A stretch of DNA of 42,422 bases, from positions 1-42,422 of the forward strand of contig PXYV01000049.1 in NCBI GenBank assembly GCA_003023745.1, given 5' to 3'. This document shows positions 8,971-18,115 of this stretch, piece after piece. The position numbers and the translations under genes are program-made. Source of the DNA: Sulfobacillus acidophilus (GTDB lineage: Bacteria > Bacillota > Sulfobacillia > Sulfobacillales > Sulfobacillaceae). Position 1 is the first letter of the stretch; each line of letters starts with the position of its first letter. A model generated the notes under the pieces. It saw only the letters and a list, made by a program, of their open reading frames with translations, was not told where the DNA came from and searched no databases.

Positions 8971-10392
8971 TCAGGAGGGACCAGACGAACCACGGGCCGC
9001 ATAGCGGTCCACGAGGCGCGCCAACCGCCACAATCCCGTCTCGATTTGGGGGACGGGTTGCGCGCCCACGGCCAAGCGCATCCACTGGCTAAATTTTTGG
9101 TCTGTCCCGAAAGGGTCGCCAATGGCGAAGAGCAGTTCCTGCTTCGCCGCCTCATTTTGCAAATCAGCGGCCTTTAGTCCTGAGGGCAATCGGACGAAGA
9201 GATAGAAGCCGTGGTTCGGTCTAGCGTAAAGCGTCAGACGAGGGAATCGAGCAATCGTCCTTTCGGCGGTCTTGAGGCGGGCGCTATACACCGAACGGCA
9301 GCGAGCGACATGGGTGTCGACATTGCCGAGGCGCAGCCAGCCTTCGACGACTAATTGACTCAAGGTTCCGGTATGTAGATCACTTAGTTGCTTCAGGGAC
9401 ACCAACTGGCGAATTAAGTCGGCCGGTGCCACAACACAGCCCACCCGGATACCCGGAGACAGGATTTTGGAAAAAGTATTCAAATAGACGAGCGGAAGAC
9501 TTGGATTTTGCGCGGCCAGCGGCAAATCGTCCGACAAAAATCCGTATGCGTCATCTTCCACAATGGGGACACCCGATGCTTGGGCCCAGGTGACCAAGCG
9601 CTGTCGACGCTCAGGACTCAGGGTGATGCCGGTTGGATTTTGGCCGACAGGTTGTATATAGAGAAATCTTGGGGTGGGTTTGCCGGATAAAAGGTGCGGC
9701 AATAGGTCCGTGCGCATTCCGAACTGATCCATGGGTACGTCGACAATGGTTGCTTCGTGCGCGCGGAAGATGTGCAGGGCTCCCGCAAAGGTGGGCGACT
9801 CAACCACCACCACATCACCTGGGCGAACCCAAAGCCGCGTCAACAAGTTTAATCCTTGCAGGGATCCGGCTGTGACAAGTACCTCCTCCAATTTCGGTTC
9901 TAGACCCCGTCGTGCTAAATAGACGTCGCGGATGGCTTGCCGAACCCGCTCTAGGCCAAGCGTGGGCGAGTAGCCAAATACTTCGCGAGAGGGATAGGAA
10001 AAGAGTTCGCGTAAAATTTGTTGAAATTCTTGGACGGGTAATAGATCGGGATCAGGCATGCCCACTTCAAAATTATAGCGTGCGGCACTGACCGCGGCCT
10101 GCATCAGGTCTCCGAGGAAACTCGGCCGCAATTCCGAGGTCAGCCGGCCCACGGTGGAGCGTTGCACTCGCACGGGCCACTGGGGGCGTCCAATGACCGT
10201 GGGCGTGTCTTGGTCAGCCCAGCTGATATAGCCCATGCTTTCCAGCTCGCGCCAGGCACGTCGTATCGTAGAGCGGCTCACTTTATAGTGTTGAGACAAC
10301 TGGCGCTCTGACGGGAGGTGAGCCCCGTTGGGCCAGTGATTTTGGTCAATTGCCTGTTTAATGTCCGCGACAATGCGCTCATATTGATAAAT
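8971..10392 (-). CDS. MocR/PdxR-type regulator (GntR HTH fused to aminotransferase)
   Basis: The winged helix begins well upstream of the first conventional start (TTG at 10299): codons before it read 'ERIVADIKQAIDQNHW' and 'LPSERQLSQHYKVSRSTIRR', a complete GntR DNA-binding domain. Going further up, an in-frame TAG lies at 10438-10440 and there is no ATG, GTG or TTG in between. An ATT at 10390-10392 sits six bases after GGGAGGGG and is the best start, giving 473 residues, the normal MocR length. Residues ~115-460 are a class I aminotransferase fold with PLP Lys309 in 'NTFSKILSPGIRVG'. These regulators sense PLP plus an amino compound. The trans-sulfuration gene follows 91 bases downstream and is the likely target. 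Confidence 0.9.
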   Translation of the reverse strand: MYQYERIVADIKQAIDQNHWPNGAHLPSERQLSQHYKVSRSTIRRAWRELESMGYISWADQDTPTVIGRPQWPVRVQRSTVGRLTSELRPSFLGDLMQAAVSAARYNFEVGMPDPDLLPVQEFQQILRELFSYPSREVFGYSPTLGLERVRQAIRDVYLARRGLEPKLEEVLVTAGSLQGLNLLTRLWVRPGDVVVVESPTFAGALHIFRAHEATIVDVPMDQFGMRTDLLPHLLSGKPTPRFLYIQPVGQNPTGITLSPERRQRLVTWAQASGVPIVEDDAYGFLSDDLPLAAQNPSLPLVYLNTFSKILSPGIRVGCVVAPADLIRQLVSLKQLSDLHTGTLSQLVVEGWLRLGNVDTHVARCRSVYSARLKTAERTIARFPRLTLYARPNHGFYLFVRLPSGLKAADLQNEAAKQELLFAIGDPFGTDQKFSQWMRLAVGAQPVPQIETGLWRLARLVDRYAARGSSGPS

Positions 10393-10915
10393 AGCGAACC
10401 CCTCCCGCGCATCGATTCTGACATGGGTTCGACAAAACTAACGCAGTTTCCTTGTCAATGACGTGATGTGACCGAGTCATTTGTGATGGAAAGACCGCCA
10501 AGTTGGTCGCTCAAGCGATTGGCTTGGATCATCTCGCGCAGGATTGACGAGCAAGCAGTCGGGGGACCCCTACTGGCCACCATGAACTACGCGCGGCCGG
10601 CGAATGGCCTCAGTATGGCCTATGCCTGAACAAGCGCACCTGCTGTCTTGGGCCGCGTTAGAGATTTGGCGGGATGGGTGACGTTTGCAATCGCGACATG
10701 GTACGATCGGAGGTCTACCGGCGGTGACCACGAACTGCTTTATCCATCCAAGAATAGCAGGCGCGCGGCAGATCGCGATCCGCGTGGCAGATCGCGATCC
10801 GCGTGGCGGTGCGGCGCGCTGTCTACGTGGGTGGGGTGGGTCGAACCGGTGTCTTCGGGAGGGTATTGACGCTCATAACGGGGCAATGCGATATCATTGG
10901 AGAAGGAGGTATGCC
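10393..10915. other. Intergenic region upstream of msrB
   Basis: This stretch separates the divergent MocR and msrB genes and must hold both promoters. I see no gene: the frame that runs into msrB from 10685 has no conserved residues before the methionine at 10916. The only marked structure is the 19-base tandem duplication at 10767-10804. Confidence 0.6.
10767..10804. repeat. Exact 19-base tandem duplication
   Basis: Two adjacent identical copies of GGCAGATCGCGATCCGCGT (10767-10785 and 10786-10804). Each contains the palindrome GATCGCGATC. It lies about 110 bases upstream of msrB and could be a duplicated regulator site or simply replication slippage. Confidence 0.75.
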
Positions 10916-11341
10916 ATGGACAAGAAAACACCGTCGTTAGAAAAGCTGACGCCGATGCAATACCAGGTCACGCAACTGAACGCAACCGAGCCACCGTTTC
11001 ATAATGAATACTGGAACAATACCCAGATTGGGCTTTATGTCGATATCGTGTCAGGCGAACCGCTCTTTTCGTCGCGCGATCAATATGATGCGGGATGCGG
11101 ATGGCCGAGCTTTACGAAGGCGATTGGGCCAATTGTTGAGAACGTTGACTTGAGTCATGGCATGCGCCGCGTCGAGGTTCGTAGTGCAGGCGCCGATTCA
11201 CACCTAGGTCATGTATTTCCCGATGGTCCCCGCGAAACGGGGGGATTGCGCTATTGTATTAATTCGGCGGCCCTGCGTTTTATCCCGGTGGACAATCTCG
11301 AGCAGGAAGGCTATGGACAGTACCGCTCCCTGTTCTTATAG
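10916..11341 (+). CDS. msrB: Peptide-methionine (R)-S-oxide reductase MsrB
   Basis: 141 residues from the ATG at 10916, placed six bases after AAGGAGG (10903-10909); an ATG at 10911 is too close to that site. MsrB reduces the R form of methionine sulfoxide in proteins. Signature segments are '[18 protein letters not shown]', 'GCGWPSF' and '[12 protein letters not shown]' with the catalytic Cys114. The paired zinc-binding CxxC motifs of many MsrBs are absent, as in the Bacillus-type enzymes with a similar N-terminal segment. No MsrA is present in the window. A free-standing oxidative-damage repair gene. Confidence 0.95.
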   Translation: MDKKTPSLEKLTPMQYQVTQLNATEPPFHNEYWNNTQIGLYVDIVSGEPLFSSRDQYDAGCGWPSFTKAIGPIVENVDLSHGMRRVEVRSAGADSHLGHVFPDGPRETGGLRYCINSAALRFIPVDNLEQEGYGQYRSLFL

Positions 11342-11359
11342 CGCGTTGGACCCTTTTTG

Positions 11360-11399
11360 GGACGGACAGCGTCCAAATACATCGGCTGCTTGTCCGTCC
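11360..11399. repeat. Inverted repeat between convergent msrB and the PucR gene
   Basis: Arms GGACGGACA (11360-11368) and TGTCCGTCC (11391-11399) pair perfectly over 9 bases around a 22-base loop, between two converging genes. Neither side is followed by a T-run in its own direction of transcription, so it is not a standard intrinsic terminator. It may still slow polymerase or be an operator. Confidence 0.45.
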
Positions 11400-11424
11400 G
11401 GGGGACGATGTTTCCACATGCGGC

Positions 11425-12954
11425 TTAGCCCTGCCGTTTTGGGGCCGGAGTGCCGGTCAGATATCGATGAGCCATTAAAGCCGCTTCTATCGCGGTTCGG
11501 CGTGCGGGTGCCATGAAATCCGGGCCCAACGTCTCTTCTAAGACCCTGATGCGCGCGTACAACGTCTGGCGGTGAATGCCGAGCATGTGGCTAGCCGCTT
11601 GCTTGGAATCTAAATGGGTCAACAAGGCGTCCAACGTCTCCAAAAGGCGTGCGCGATCACGACGTTGCAAAAGGGGCCCAAGCTCGGGCTCAATCAGTAA
11701 GCGTTGAAGATGGTGGTGGGGAGTGAACAGAATCCAGCGCCATATTCCCATCTTGTCGTAGCTGACTTGACCCCGACCACAGTAGCGGGCGATGGCGGCA
11801 GCGTCGTTGGCCTCAGAGAGGGCCTGATGCATGTCGGCCGGATCGTTGTATTGGCTTGAGATGCCCAGTAGCGGTTGCTCACCTGGCGTCATGCCCGGGG
11901 ATGGCAGCAGGTGAGGCAATTCCTCAATGGCGTGGGCCGAGCCGATGACGACGAAAATTGTCTGGTCGGTCTGATTGTAGACGGCGCAGATCATATTAGC
12001 GGGCAGCAGCTGGCGAACCATTTGCGGCGCTAAAGGTGTCGTGGTGGCGATGGCCAGCACACGATAGGCGTAGCCTGGGGTAAGGCGATAGCGGCCCCGA
12101 AATCGCTGGCACAGATAGGGTTCGGGGTTCTCCTCAAAGAGCAGGTGCTCGAGCAACGCCCCTTCTTCACGGCGTCGCAACCGGTCCAAACTTTCCACAC
12201 GGATGAAGTCTTGTGCTAGAGCGGCCACGGTGCTGTCCAGCGCCAGATAGACGCGCTCATCGATAGGGTTGCCAGGATTTGCGACAAACACATCCCCAAT
12301 CGGTTCGCCAAACACCATGACACTTTGGCGGATGCGGTGATGTGGGGTTGACTCCTGCACCGGATGCAGGGCCACGTCCGACGGAAGGGCCGGTTGTTCG
12401 ACCCACTCGCCGAAAACAATCGGAGTGTCCGCAGGATCGCGAGGACGGTACAACACCGGGCGCGCAATACTTTCGAACAACAACTGGACCAAGCGGACAG
12501 CCCCTTCAGTATTGAGCATAGCTTGCCGAATGCCCTGTGAAAGAGCTTCCAAGTCATCTAAAATGCGATGATGCTGGCTAATCAGCAAGGCGTTGATGTC
12601 CTGCGACAGCTCCAAAAAGCGAACGGGATTGTGGAAGGCAATGATGGGAAAGTGTTCGACGTTGGCCAGGTCAATCAGATCGGGCGGCACTTGCGGCAGA
12701 TATTGGCCCAATTCGATCACTAACCCCGATGCCCCGGCAGTTATTAATCCGCGTATAAATCGATAACGTGCGGTAAGGCTGGTTAATCCCACGCCGGTGG
12801 TAAGCACAAGCTCATATCCCTTGAGATACTGCCCCAAATTAGGAATTTCGCCGACGTGAACCCAATGGACTGGACGGTCGAGCCCATCCAGGCCACCGGC
12901 AATGACGGCCGTGCGAAACACTGGTCGCGACAAGACATCGCGGACGGTAATCAT
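11425..12954 (-). CDS. PucR-family transcriptional regulator
   Basis: 509 residues. The N-terminal PucR sensor domain starts 'MITVRDVLSRPVFRTAVIAG' and covers ~1-125. A middle region with the GGDEF-like CdaR fold follows. A C-terminal HTH_30 helix-turn-helix lies near residues 440-495 ('SKQAASHMLGIHRQTLYARI'). This family activates genes for purine, GABA, beta-alanine or glucarate use in response to the substrate. The gene is divergent from the aminotransferase operon with 149 bases between starts, the classic position of a local activator, so it probably controls that operon. Confidence 0.9.
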   Translation of the reverse strand: MITVRDVLSRPVFRTAVIAGGLDGLDRPVHWVHVGEIPNLGQYLKGYELVLTTGVGLTSLTARYRFIRGLITAGASGLVIELGQYLPQVPPDLIDLANVEHFPIIAFHNPVRFLELSQDINALLISQHHRILDDLEALSQGIRQAMLNTEGAVRLVQLLFESIARPVLYRPRDPADTPIVFGEWVEQPALPSDVALHPVQESTPHHRIRQSVMVFGEPIGDVFVANPGNPIDERVYLALDSTVAALAQDFIRVESLDRLRRREEGALLEHLLFEENPEPYLCQRFRGRYRLTPGYAYRVLAIATTTPLAPQMVRQLLPANMICAVYNQTDQTIFVVIGSAHAIEELPHLLPSPGMTPGEQPLLGISSQYNDPADMHQALSEANDAAAIARYCGRGQVSYDKMGIWRWILFTPHHHLQRLLIEPELGPLLQRRDRARLLETLDALLTHLDSKQAASHMLGIHRQTLYARIRVLEETLGPDFMAPARRTAIEAALMAHRYLTGTPAPKRQG

Positions 12955-13103
12955 AAGGCCTCCCTGACATTGTGTCCTATCCTATGTGGAAAATTGTACA
13001 CAGTGGCAACTAAAATGAGAAGTAATAGATCTCTACAATGGTGACAGGGTTCCCACACATACGCGCAGATATGTTGCCGGTATGGTGATGCGAAAGGGGA
13101 AAT
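12955..13103. promoter_or_regulatory. Divergent promoter region between PucR and the aminotransferase operon
   Basis: 149 AT-richer bases separate the two divergent starts, so both promoters and any PucR site must lie here. Related segments GACATTGTGTCC and TTGTACACAGTGG near 12965-13010 form an imperfect inverted repeat. I cannot assign -35/-10 boxes with confidence. Confidence 0.4.
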
Positions 13104-14438
13104 ATGATGGAGAGTGTTTGGGAGCGACAAAAAAAATATCTAGTACCCGGCATTGGCACAAACTACAAAGAGCCTTTGGTCTTAACGCAAGGGGAAGGTC
13201 GGTATGTTCAAGATGCGAGTGGGCATCGCTATCTCGATTTCTTTGGAGGGATTCTGACCGTATCAATTGGGCATGCGCATCCGGCGGTGACGGCGGCGGT
13301 GGCGGAACAAGCGGCCCGCTTAGTGCACACGTCAACGCTCTACCTGACTGAACCAATGGTCGATTTGGCTGAGCGCTTAGCACACATGACACCTGGCGAC
13401 ATTACGCAGAGCTTTTTCACCACGAGTGGCACCGAAGCCAACGAAACCGCGATTACTATGGCCCAGCTGGCCACAGGGAACCAAGAGGTGGTCGCGTTAA
13501 GACATAGTTATTCGGGTCGCTCGCAAGTAGGCATGGGGCTAACGGGCCAGTCGGCTTGGAAACTGGGTGGCGCTGGCATGAGTCTGCCAATTCGACATGC
13601 CATGAACGCCTATTGCTATCGTTGTCCGTTTGGCAAGACACCTGACAGTTGTGGACTGGAATGCGCTCGGGACATGGACGACTTCATTCGCACCAGCACC
13701 TCCGGCCGCATCGCAGCATTCCTGGCGGAACCGATACAAGGGGTGGGAGGATTTATCACGCCGCCGCCAGAATTTTTCCAGGAAACCGTCGCCATCGCTC
13801 GACGTTACGGCGCGCTTTTTATCGACGACGAGGTGCAGACAGGATTTGGACGCACCGGTCGGCCGTTTGGAATCAATCATTATGGAGTAGAGCCGGACAT
13901 TATGACATTTGCCAAAGGATTGGCCAATGGCTTTCCGATCGGAGCGACCGTGGCCACTGCTACGGTGGCGTCGCACTATCGCGGACCTACCATTTCCACT
14001 TTCGGCGGGAATCCCATTTCGATGCGGGCAGCCTTGGCTACCCTAGACGTCATGGAGGCGGAAAATCTGACTGAGCGCGCACAAACGATGGGCCGGATTT
14101 TGCGCGACGGTCTCGAAGAGCTGGCGGATCGCTATCCGATTCTCGGCGATGTACGCGGCAAGGGCCTCATGCAAGCCTTGGAACTGGTGCGACACGATAA
14201 GGCGCCGGCTCCAGATTTGGCCGCGGAGTTTTTGGAACGGACCCGCGAACGGTCGCTGCTGGTGGGCAAGGGAGGGCTATTTGGCAATGTCATTCGCATT
14301 GCGCCACCGATGACCGTTGTGGAAGGGGAGGTGGTAGAGAGCCTTCGCGCCATGGGGGACGCGTTGGCCGCTCTATACCAGGAACACCCGGAAGTGCACG
14401 ACGTGAAGCCGACGCGACTGCACTATCAAGAATCATAG
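13104..14438 (+). CDS. Class III aminotransferase, AGXT2 / omega-amino acid:pyruvate type
   Basis: 444 residues; a second ATG at 13107 is an equally good start. It is a fold-type I PLP enzyme with 'FFTTSGTEANETAI' (cofactor phosphate), 'LFIDDEVQTGFGRTG' and PLP Lys271 in 'IMTFAKGLANGFPIGA'. A Cys-containing insert ('YCYRCPFGKTPDSCGLECA') resembles that of AGXT2-like enzymes. Downstream lie a semialdehyde dehydrogenase and alanine dehydrogenase. The simplest reading is that beta-alanine or 3-aminoisobutyrate is transaminated with pyruvate, giving a semialdehyde and alanine. GABA or another omega-amino acid is possible. Confidence 0.85.
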   Translation: MMESVWERQKKYLVPGIGTNYKEPLVLTQGEGRYVQDASGHRYLDFFGGILTVSIGHAHPAVTAAVAEQAARLVHTSTLYLTEPMVDLAERLAHMTPGDITQSFFTTSGTEANETAITMAQLATGNQEVVALRHSYSGRSQVGMGLTGQSAWKLGGAGMSLPIRHAMNAYCYRCPFGKTPDSCGLECARDMDDFIRTSTSGRIAAFLAEPIQGVGGFITPPPEFFQETVAIARRYGALFIDDEVQTGFGRTGRPFGINHYGVEPDIMTFAKGLANGFPIGATVATATVASHYRGPTISTFGGNPISMRAALATLDVMEAENLTERAQTMGRILRDGLEELADRYPILGDVRGKGLMQALELVRHDKAPAPDLAAEFLERTRERSLLVGKGGLFGNVIRIAPPMTVVEGEVVESLRAMGDALAALYQEHPEVHDVKPTRLHYQES

Positions 14439-14456
14439 GACCGAGGAGGGACAGCG

Positions 14457-15899
14457 ATGGCAGAAAAATTAACCCACGTGATAGGGAATGAAAAGGTCGC
14501 GGGTCAAGCGACCGCCTGGGAATCGGTATACGAGCCAGCCACCGGCACGGTTATTGCCGAAGTGCCGTTAGACGATGGGCGAGCGCTTCAGATGGCGGTA
14601 GAGAAAGCCGCTCAGACTTTTCCCGCTTGGTCGGCCACACCCATTTTAGAGCGTACGCGCGTGATGTTTCGGTACCGCGATTTATTGGTTCGTCACCAGG
14701 CGGAACTGGCGGAGTTGGTGACTCGCGAACATGGCAAAGTGCTGGTCGATGCGACCAACGAGGTAGGTCGAGGCATTGAAGTGGTGGAGTTGGCATGTGG
14801 TGCTCCAACGATTTTAAAGGGAGAATTGCTGACTGAAGTTGCGCACGGTGTGGATGTTTCGCTCCAGCGGGTGCCACTTGGAGTCGTGGCAGGGATTACG
14901 CCATTTAATTTTCCCGCGATGATTCCGCTGTGGATGATTCCTCCAGCGATTGTGTCCGGAAATACATTTATTCTCAAACCATCGGAAAGAACCCCGCTGA
15001 CGTCACTGCGGTTGTTGGAGCTTCTCCATGAGGCAGGATTGCCACCGGGGGTTGTGAATATCGTGCATGGCGGGCGGACCGTGGTCGATGGCATCTTGAC
15101 GCATGCCGGCATCCGCGCCGTCTCCTTTGTGGGATCGCAGCCGGTGGCTGAGCATGTCTATCGAACCGCGGCGGCGCATGATAAGCGGGTGCAGGCATTA
15201 GGCGGCGCCAAGAACTTTCACGTGGTGATGCCGGATGCGGACTGGGATCGCACGATTGAGGCGCTCACTAGTTCGGCCTATGGGTCGGCAGGGGAGCGTT
15301 GCTTGGCCGGGTCGGTGGCCGTAGCAGTGGGGGAGGCCGGCGACCAGTTGGTAGAGTTGATGCACGCGCGAGCGCAACGTCTGGTGGTCGGTGACGGACG
15401 CAACGCTCAGTCCGAAATGGGCCCGTTGATTCGGGCGCAGCATCGCGATCGCGTCAGCGGATACATCGCTCAGGGCGTGTCGGAAGGCGCCGCATTAGTG
15501 TATGACGGGCGCCGACATGCGCTGCCTGAGCAAGGGTTCTTTTTGGGTCCGACCTTGTTTGACCAGGTAGAGTCCGACATGACAATAGCGCGCGAGGAAA
15601 TCTTTGGGCCTGTGCTAAGTGTTATTCGCCGGCCATCGCTCGAGGCCGCTGTCGAAACGGCGAATCGCTCCCGTTTTGGCAACACCGCCACAATTTACAC
15701 ACAGTCTGGCCGTTCCGCGCGGTATTTCCGCGACCACATTGAAGCGGGTATGGTGGGCATTAATATCGGTGTACCTGCACCTATCGCCTGGTTTCCGTTC
15801 GCGGGTTGGAAGAATTCTTTTTACGGCGATTTGCACGCCACCGGCTTTGATGCTTTTATGTTTTATACAGAGCGCCGGGTTGTGACTGAACGGTGGTAA
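14457..15899 (+). CDS. mmsA: Methylmalonate/malonate-semialdehyde dehydrogenase (CoA-acylating)
   Basis: 480 residues; ATG at 14457 behind GAGGAGGG, 18 bases after the aminotransferase stop. It belongs to the aldehyde dehydrogenase superfamily, MmsA/IolA branch, with 'GVVAGITPFNFPAMIPLWMI', a cofactor segment 'SFVGSQPVAEHVY' and the nucleophile Cys282 in 'SAGERCLAGSVAV'. The usual catalytic Glu of ordinary aldehyde dehydrogenases is replaced in this branch, where 'LGGAKNFHVVMPDAD' is typical. It would turn malonate or methylmalonate semialdehyde plus CoA and NAD into acetyl- or propionyl-CoA, the second step after the upstream aminotransferase. Confidence 0.9.
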   Translation: MAEKLTHVIGNEKVAGQATAWESVYEPATGTVIAEVPLDDGRALQMAVEKAAQTFPAWSATPILERTRVMFRYRDLLVRHQAELAELVTREHGKVLVDATNEVGRGIEVVELACGAPTILKGELLTEVAHGVDVSLQRVPLGVVAGITPFNFPAMIPLWMIPPAIVSGNTFILKPSERTPLTSLRLLELLHEAGLPPGVVNIVHGGRTVVDGILTHAGIRAVSFVGSQPVAEHVYRTAAAHDKRVQALGGAKNFHVVMPDADWDRTIEALTSSAYGSAGERCLAGSVAVAVGEAGDQLVELMHARAQRLVVGDGRNAQSEMGPLIRAQHRDRVSGYIAQGVSEGAALVYDGRRHALPEQGFFLGPTLFDQVESDMTIAREEIFGPVLSVIRRPSLEAAVETANRSRFGNTATIYTQSGRSARYFRDHIEAGMVGINIGVPAPIAWFPFAGWKNSFYGDLHATGFDAFMFYTERRVVTERW

Positions 15900-15924
15900 T
15901 TACGGACAGAGAGGATGACCAGAT

Positions 15925-17043
15925 GTGGTAATTGGGGTAGTCCGCGAGATCAAGACAGACGAAAATCGCGTCGCGTTGACTCCGGCGGGTGTCTCCAGCT
16001 TAGTGCGAGACGGCCATCGGGTTCTGATTGAGCAAGGTTGTGGAATGGGGAGTGGATTTACTGACGATGAGTATGCGGCAGCGGGCGGTGTCCTCTTAGC
16101 CGATCGCGAACAGGTGTGGGCGGATGCACAAATGATAGTGAAAGTAAAAGAACCTTTGGAGGAGGAATACCCCTTCTTTCGTTCGGACTTGATTTTGTTC
16201 ACGTACCTTCATTTGGCACCCGCTCCTGACCTGACGCAAGCCTTGCTCCGCTCCAAAATCACCGGTATCGCCTATGAAACGGTGCAACTGGCGGACGGAT
16301 CCTTACCGCTTTTAACACCCATGAGCGAAGTCGCAGGCCGCATGGCAGCGCAAATTGGCGCTCAGTTTTTAGAAAAGCGCCACGGCGGCCGCGGGATTTT
16401 GCTCGGGGGCGTGCCCGGCGTGGAGCCTGGTCACGTGCTGGTGATCGGAGGCGGGGTTGTGGGTAGCAATGCCGCTCGCATTGCGCTGGGCCTGGGTGCC
16501 GAAGTGACTGTGGTCGACGTCAATGCCGATCGGCTGCGGCAACTCGACGACCAGTTTCAAGGTCGCTTACGCACTTTGATGTCGAGCGAATATAGCATAG
16601 CGCAGATCTTGCCCAAGACGGACCTCTTGGTCGGTGCGGTGCTCGTTCCGGGGTCCCGGGCGCCGCACTTGGTGAGCGAAGCGATGGTCAAAACCATGCC
16701 CAAGGGTTCTGTGATCGTTGATGTGGCGATTGATCAAGGCGGCTCCATCGCCACCATTGACCGCACGACGACGCATTCGCATCCTACCTACGAAAAATTT
16801 GGAGTGGTGCATTACGCGGTCGCCAACATGCCGGGGGCGGTGCCGCGGACCTCTACTTTGGCCTTAACCAACGTGACACTACCCTATGTGCGCAAATTGT
16901 CCCAGTTAGGGCTGGCTGGCGCACTACGGGACGATCCGGCCCTGGCCCGCGGCCTCAATGTGTACCAGGGTTCCGTCACGTATCAGGCGGTCGCCCAAGC
17001 CCAGGATCTCGTTTATGAGGATGCCTCGGCATTTTTTCAATAG
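15925..17043 (+). CDS. ald: Alanine dehydrogenase
   Basis: 372 residues from a GTG at 15925 preceded by GAGAGG; 25 bases after mmsA. The N-terminal signature '[19 protein letters not shown]' and the Rossmann motif '[20 protein letters not shown]' identify the Ald/PNT family, and the length fits alanine dehydrogenase. It oxidises L-alanine to pyruvate and ammonia with NAD. In this operon it would regenerate the pyruvate used by the aminotransferase, closing a loop whose net product is ammonia plus NADH. The operon ends at the terminator just downstream. Confidence 0.94.
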   Translation: MVIGVVREIKTDENRVALTPAGVSSLVRDGHRVLIEQGCGMGSGFTDDEYAAAGGVLLADREQVWADAQMIVKVKEPLEEEYPFFRSDLILFTYLHLAPAPDLTQALLRSKITGIAYETVQLADGSLPLLTPMSEVAGRMAAQIGAQFLEKRHGGRGILLGGVPGVEPGHVLVIGGGVVGSNAARIALGLGAEVTVVDVNADRLRQLDDQFQGRLRTLMSSEYSIAQILPKTDLLVGAVLVPGSRAPHLVSEAMVKTMPKGSVIVDVAIDQGGSIATIDRTTTHSHPTYEKFGVVHYAVANMPGAVPRTSTLALTNVTLPYVRKLSQLGLAGALRDDPALARGLNVYQGSVTYQAVAQAQDLVYEDASAFFQ

Positions 17044-17064
17044 ATCGGAGACTACGATGAACGG

Positions 17065-17113
17065 CGCAATAGAGGGAAGGGGGGAGACACCGAGCTTCCC
17101 TTTATTGCGTTTT
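17065..17113 (+). terminator. Intrinsic terminator of the aminotransferase-mmsA-ald operon
   Basis: A 15-base stem, 17065-17079 pairing with 17095-17109 (one G-T wobble), encloses a 15-base loop and is followed directly by TTTT (17110-17113). It begins 22 bases after the ald stop codon. Confidence 0.8.
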
Positions 17114-17142
17114 GACCGTGCAGGCAGCGCGGGGCCAAGACA

Positions 17143-17751
17143 TTAGCGGTCAAGGCTAGCCGTCATCGCCATCCTGCCGGGCTGGTCTGAGCGCAGGTGG
17201 CGCCATGCCAGGGTGTGCGGCACGGTAAAGATAGACCAGGGCGATTGCAACAAAGCGCTCTCCTGGCGATTGGCCCAACATCTGAATACCTGCTGTAATG
17301 AAGCAGAATCGCGCATGGCTGCGCGCCGGAGCAAACTAAGGGGGGTTTCCACGGTCGCAACCCGATTGTTGATCTTCGGCGTCGCGGTGTGCCCGAAGAA
17401 CTGGGCCCGTACTAGGCCGGTTCCTTTTCGCACGTCAAGCACGAGTTCTAATGCTTCCAGCGCAGTCGGGGACAGTTCGTCGTGAGCTGTCAAGGGCATA
17501 AGATAGGGGGTTCGTATCTGGTCGGAAACTTGTGTCCAAGCATCAAAAGCCTGCTCGTCAACGCACGTGACGTAACGTAAAAAGGGGAGTACGGCGCTGG
17601 GCAGATTGGAGCGTAACGGCCCTAGGAGCACGATCTGCTGCGGGGCCTGAGATTGCTCCAAAAGGCTCTCCAAACATTGCGGGAGATAGCCGGCATTGGC
17701 GTTGGTACGAACTACAACGGTAATGGGCGAGGGTAGTTGAAAGCGTTTCAC
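17143..17751 (-). CDS. Small glycosyltransferase family 2-like protein
   Basis: 202 residues from a GTG at 17751, six bases after AGGAGG; the frame extends to 17832 without a ribosome site there. The start 'SPITVVVRTNANAGYLPQCL' and 'ESLLEQSQAPQQIVLLG' is the nucleotide-binding half of a GT-A fold. 'TPYLMPLTAHDELSPTALEA' stands where GT2 enzymes have their 'LDADD' metal motif, so the DxD is altered to AHDE. The protein is much shorter than normal GT2 enzymes and may be inactive or a partner protein. It converges on the ald operon. Confidence 0.6.
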   Translation of the reverse strand: MKRFQLPSPITVVVRTNANAGYLPQCLESLLEQSQAPQQIVLLGPLRSNLPSAVLPFLRYVTCVDEQAFDAWTQVSDQIRTPYLMPLTAHDELSPTALEALELVLDVRKGTGLVRAQFFGHTATPKINNRVATVETPLSLLRRAAMRDSASLQQVFRCWANRQESALLQSPWSIFTVPHTLAWRHLRSDQPGRMAMTASLDR

Positions 17752-18115
17752 AATCGGCCTCCTACAATGTTTATTGTGCGTCCCTGACAGGTGCGACGCC
17801 CTTAAAATTCCCTGACGTCTAGACATTTTCACAGTACCGTGGGAAGTTTCTGGCGACTATGGGGGTAATTCTCCTCAGAAGCACGGGGCTAACTCGATAG
17901 TCCCTATCGCGTTTGATGTCAAGTTTATGCCGGGCGTTAAGTGATGTCGAAACAGTGCGTGAAGTAGCCGGGTGCGGGAGCCAAAGGTCCTGTTCTTTTA
18001 TGAGCGTGCGGTGCAGGAAGAAGCTGTTAAACCGACTGCGTAGGCTTGTATGTAACCGCAGCCGTTGCTGTTACGGACAGCGCAAAGTCCGCTATATGAT
18101 GCGATAGGCGAACAA
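17752..18115. other. Intergenic region, no gene seen
   Basis: 364 bases between two minus-strand genes. The short open frames in it (for example 17913-18107 on the plus strand) lack a ribosome site and look random. It should contain the promoter of the GT2-like gene. No terminator hairpin with a T-run was found. Confidence 0.5.

Noticed and set aside
10685-10915. N-terminal extension of MsrB
   Set aside because: Not conserved in the family; the AAGGAGG site fixes the start at 10916.
11360-11399. Bidirectional terminator
   Set aside because: The stem is good but neither strand has a T-run after it, so it was kept only as an inverted repeat.
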